A stretch of 64,000 bases of DNA, taken from JBEIHX01 sp040381075 (GTDB lineage Bacteria; Pseudomonadota; Alphaproteobacteria; Caulobacterales; Aquidulcibacteraceae). Positions within the stretch are counted from its first letter, which is position 1. Every line of letters starts with the position of its first letter. The notes beneath the pieces are model-generated. The model was given only the letters and a program-made list of their open reading frames with translations, made no database searches and was not told the DNA's origin. Made by a program: the position numbers and the translations under genes. Where the stretch lies: contig JBEIHX010000009.1 in assembly GCA_040381075.1 (NCBI GenBank), positions 1 through 64,000 on the forward strand, written 5' to 3'. Below are positions 62,592 through 64,000 of this stretch, piece by piece.

Positions 62592-63653
62592 ATGGTCGCT
62601 GGAAAACCTGAAGTGAGCTGGTTTTCGGCTCTGTGCGACGACGACTACGAGTTCATGGGCGTTGCGCAGGACGCACTCAAGTCGAGCTGGGAGCACTGCC
62701 GCAACATCGTGCTGACGGCGGAAAAGAACGGCTTCGACAATGTGCTTCTGCCGTCGGGTTATCAGCTGGGAATCGACTCAACCGCCTTTGCAGCCGCGAT
62801 CGCGGTGCTGGTGCGGCGCATCAAGCTGCTGCTCGCCGTGCGCACCGGGGAAATGTGGCCGCCCCAACTCGCCCGCCAGATCGCAACCATCGACCAGATC
62901 CTTGGCGGCCGGCTGACCGTCAACATCATCTCCAGCGACATGCCAGGTGAAACCCTCGCAAGCGCTCCGCGCTATCGCCGGTCGACAGAAATCGTCAGGA
63001 TCGTGCGCGCATTGCTGAACGGAGAAGCGATCGACCATCAGGGCGAATTCTACACACTGAAGCTCGATCCCCCGCGCATCCGCACCGTCTCGGGAAAATC
63101 GCCGGCATTCTACTTCGGCGGGCTGTCCGAGGACGCCCGCGAGAGCTGTGCGCAGGGCTGCGATGTCTATCTGATGTGGCCCGACACCATGGGTGAAGTC
63201 AAAGCCATCATGGCGGACATGACAGCGCGCGCCGACCGGCACGGACGCACACTGAAGTTTGGCTACCGCGTGCATGTGGTGGTGCGCGAGAGCGAAGAGG
63301 AGGCGCGCGCCGCGGCGGAGCGACTGCTGTCGAAACTCGACGCCCAGGCCGGCGCTGAAATCCGCGCCAGATCGCTCGACGCAACCTCCGCCGGGGTGCG
63401 CCGCCAGGCGGAGCTGCGCGAATCATCCCCCGGCGACGGCTATGTCGAGGATAATCTGTGGACAGGGATTGGACGCGCGCGCTCAGGCTGCGGTGCGGCG
63501 ATTGTCGGCGACCCGGACCAGGTGCTCGCCAAGCTGCAGGCCTACCAGGCGCTTGGCGTCGAGGCTTTCATTCTTTCAGGCTACCCGCATCAGGGCGAAT
63601 GTGACCTCTTCGGGCGCTATGTCCTGCCGAGACTGGCGCACGGACCTCTGTAG
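62592..63653 (+). CDS. LLM-class flavin-dependent monooxygenase (SsuD-like)
   Basis: 353-residue FMN-dependent monooxygenase of the luciferase-like group, nearest to alkanesulfonate monooxygenase SsuD (DNVLLPSGYQLGIDSTAFAA; LARQIATIDQILGGRLTVNIIS; AGCDVY-like region CAQGCDVYLMW; SGYPHQGECDLFG). It may release sulfite from sulfonates; the alkylsulfatase at 41.7 kb hints at use of organosulfur compounds, but the two are far apart. GGGGGG precedes ATG 62592. Confidence 0.85.
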   Translation: MVAGKPEVSWFSALCDDDYEFMGVAQDALKSSWEHCRNIVLTAEKNGFDNVLLPSGYQLGIDSTAFAAAIAVLVRRIKLLLAVRTGEMWPPQLARQIATIDQILGGRLTVNIISSDMPGETLASAPRYRRSTEIVRIVRALLNGEAIDHQGEFYTLKLDPPRIRTVSGKSPAFYFGGLSEDARESCAQGCDVYLMWPDTMGEVKAIMADMTARADRHGRTLKFGYRVHVVVRESEEEARAAAERLLSKLDAQAGAEIRARSLDATSAGVRRQAELRESSPGDGYVEDNLWTGIGRARSGCGAAIVGDPDQVLAKLQAYQALGVEAFILSGYPHQGECDLFGRYVLPRLAHGPL

Positions 63654-63676
63654 CCGCCGACGTCGAAGACCCCGCC

Positions 63677-64000
63677 TCAGACGCCCAGGTCAACCCAGAT
63701 CTCCTTCCAGGAGTTGATGAAATTGCTGCGCACACGCCGCATCCCGCCGGTCGGGCGCAGCTGCGGCAGGCGCGCGAACAGTTCCTCATAAGCGACCCTG
63801 ATCTGCAGTTCGGCGAGGCGCTGCCCGAGGCATACGTGCTGGCCCGAGCCAAAGCCAACATGCCTGGGTGACAGGGGATCGACAAAACGGGCGGGATTGA
63901 AGTCGCCGGGCGCGGCGAAGACGTCCGGGTCGCGGTTGCCCGCTGCATACCACATAACGATCTTGTCGCCCGCCCTTATGGACCTGCCGCCAAGTTCGAC
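63677..64000 (-). CDS. Cytochrome P450, partial (N-terminus off window)
   Basis: The C-terminal 107 residues of a P450, open to the window edge. It holds the PERF-like NRDPDVFAAPGDFNPARF and the haem-binding loop GFGSGQHVCLGQRLAELQ with the Cys ligand. Bacterial class I P450 size and substrate cannot be judged. Convergent with the LLM gene. Confidence 0.93.
   Translation of the reverse strand, partial: VELGGRSIRAGDKIVMWYAAGNRDPDVFAAPGDFNPARFVDPLSPRHVGFGSGQHVCLGQRLAELQIRVAYEELFARLPQLRPTGGMRRVRSNFINSWKEIWVDLGV

Overview
This window is GC-rich DNA from an alphaproteobacterium, and bacteriochlorophyll genes at its left edge (bchD, bchI, with a cytochrome c2-type gene beside them) suggest an anoxygenic phototroph or a recent descendant of one. 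Alphaproteobacterial signs are the prfA-prmC-DUF4167-clpB order, an RpoH-type heat-shock promoter of the CTTG-N18-CCTATGT form, a TipF-like degenerate EAL protein, a divergent polysaccharide deacetylase followed by rppH, and a TIGR01459-type HAD protein. No species is assigned. No rRNA, tRNA, IS element, prophage or CRISPR array was recognised.

Layout. 1-2.8 kb: bchD (cut by the window edge) and bchI, overlapping by ATGA, divergent from the cytochrome gene. 3-9 kb: aminotransferase, yciB, argE, a two-domain retropepsin-like protein, a creatininase-family hydrolase. 9.3-13.8 kb: two exported peptidases in tandem (M3 and S9), divergent from a TIR-transmembrane-MORN-like protein (13.9-15.3 kb). 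15.5-19.8 kb: acyltransferase, the ahpC-ahpD peroxide-defence operon divergent from oxyR, a fatty-acid desaturase. 20.6-25.9 kb: cysQ, HAD phosphatase, TonB-C-like secreted protein, TipF-like EAL protein, dapF. 26-34 kb: S9A lipoprotein peptidase, glyoxalase-like protein, an orphan RCK/TrkA-N-like protein, YgjP-type metallopeptidase, ABC exporter, class II aldolase. 34.3-40.5 kb: prfA, a tiny ORF, prmC, DUF4167 protein, clpB. 40.8-48.4 kb: tesB, alkylsulfatase, glycosyltransferase, polysaccharide deacetylase, rppH, alpha/beta hydrolase. 48.4-54 kb: a tight operon ilvA-gst-FKBP-hydrolase-folD preceded by a GNAT protein. 54.2-64 kb: D-aminoacylase family protein, a putative outer-membrane protein, rpoH, DUF465, phosphohexomutase, and a set of oxidoreductases ending in a P450 cut by the right edge.

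How the genes fit together. Most are chromosomal housekeeping or periplasmic/peptidase functions. Two regulatory circuits can be read directly: OxyR with its divergent ahpC target and an OxyR-like box between them, and RpoH (57.3 kb) with a matching promoter in front of clpB (37.8 kb).

The most unusual property is non-coding: at least 17 separate intergenic arrays of short direct repeats (unit 13-18 bp, most often 14 bp, 3-8 copies), each with its own unit sequence. They occur in all six convergent gaps longer than about 150 bp and in eight co-directional gaps, and in none of twelve divergent gaps. Other points worth attention are the TIR-TM-MORN protein, a 37-codon ORF joined to prfA and prmC by ATGA overlaps, a strongly folded leader before the DUF4167 gene, and a 23-residue membrane peptide candidate.
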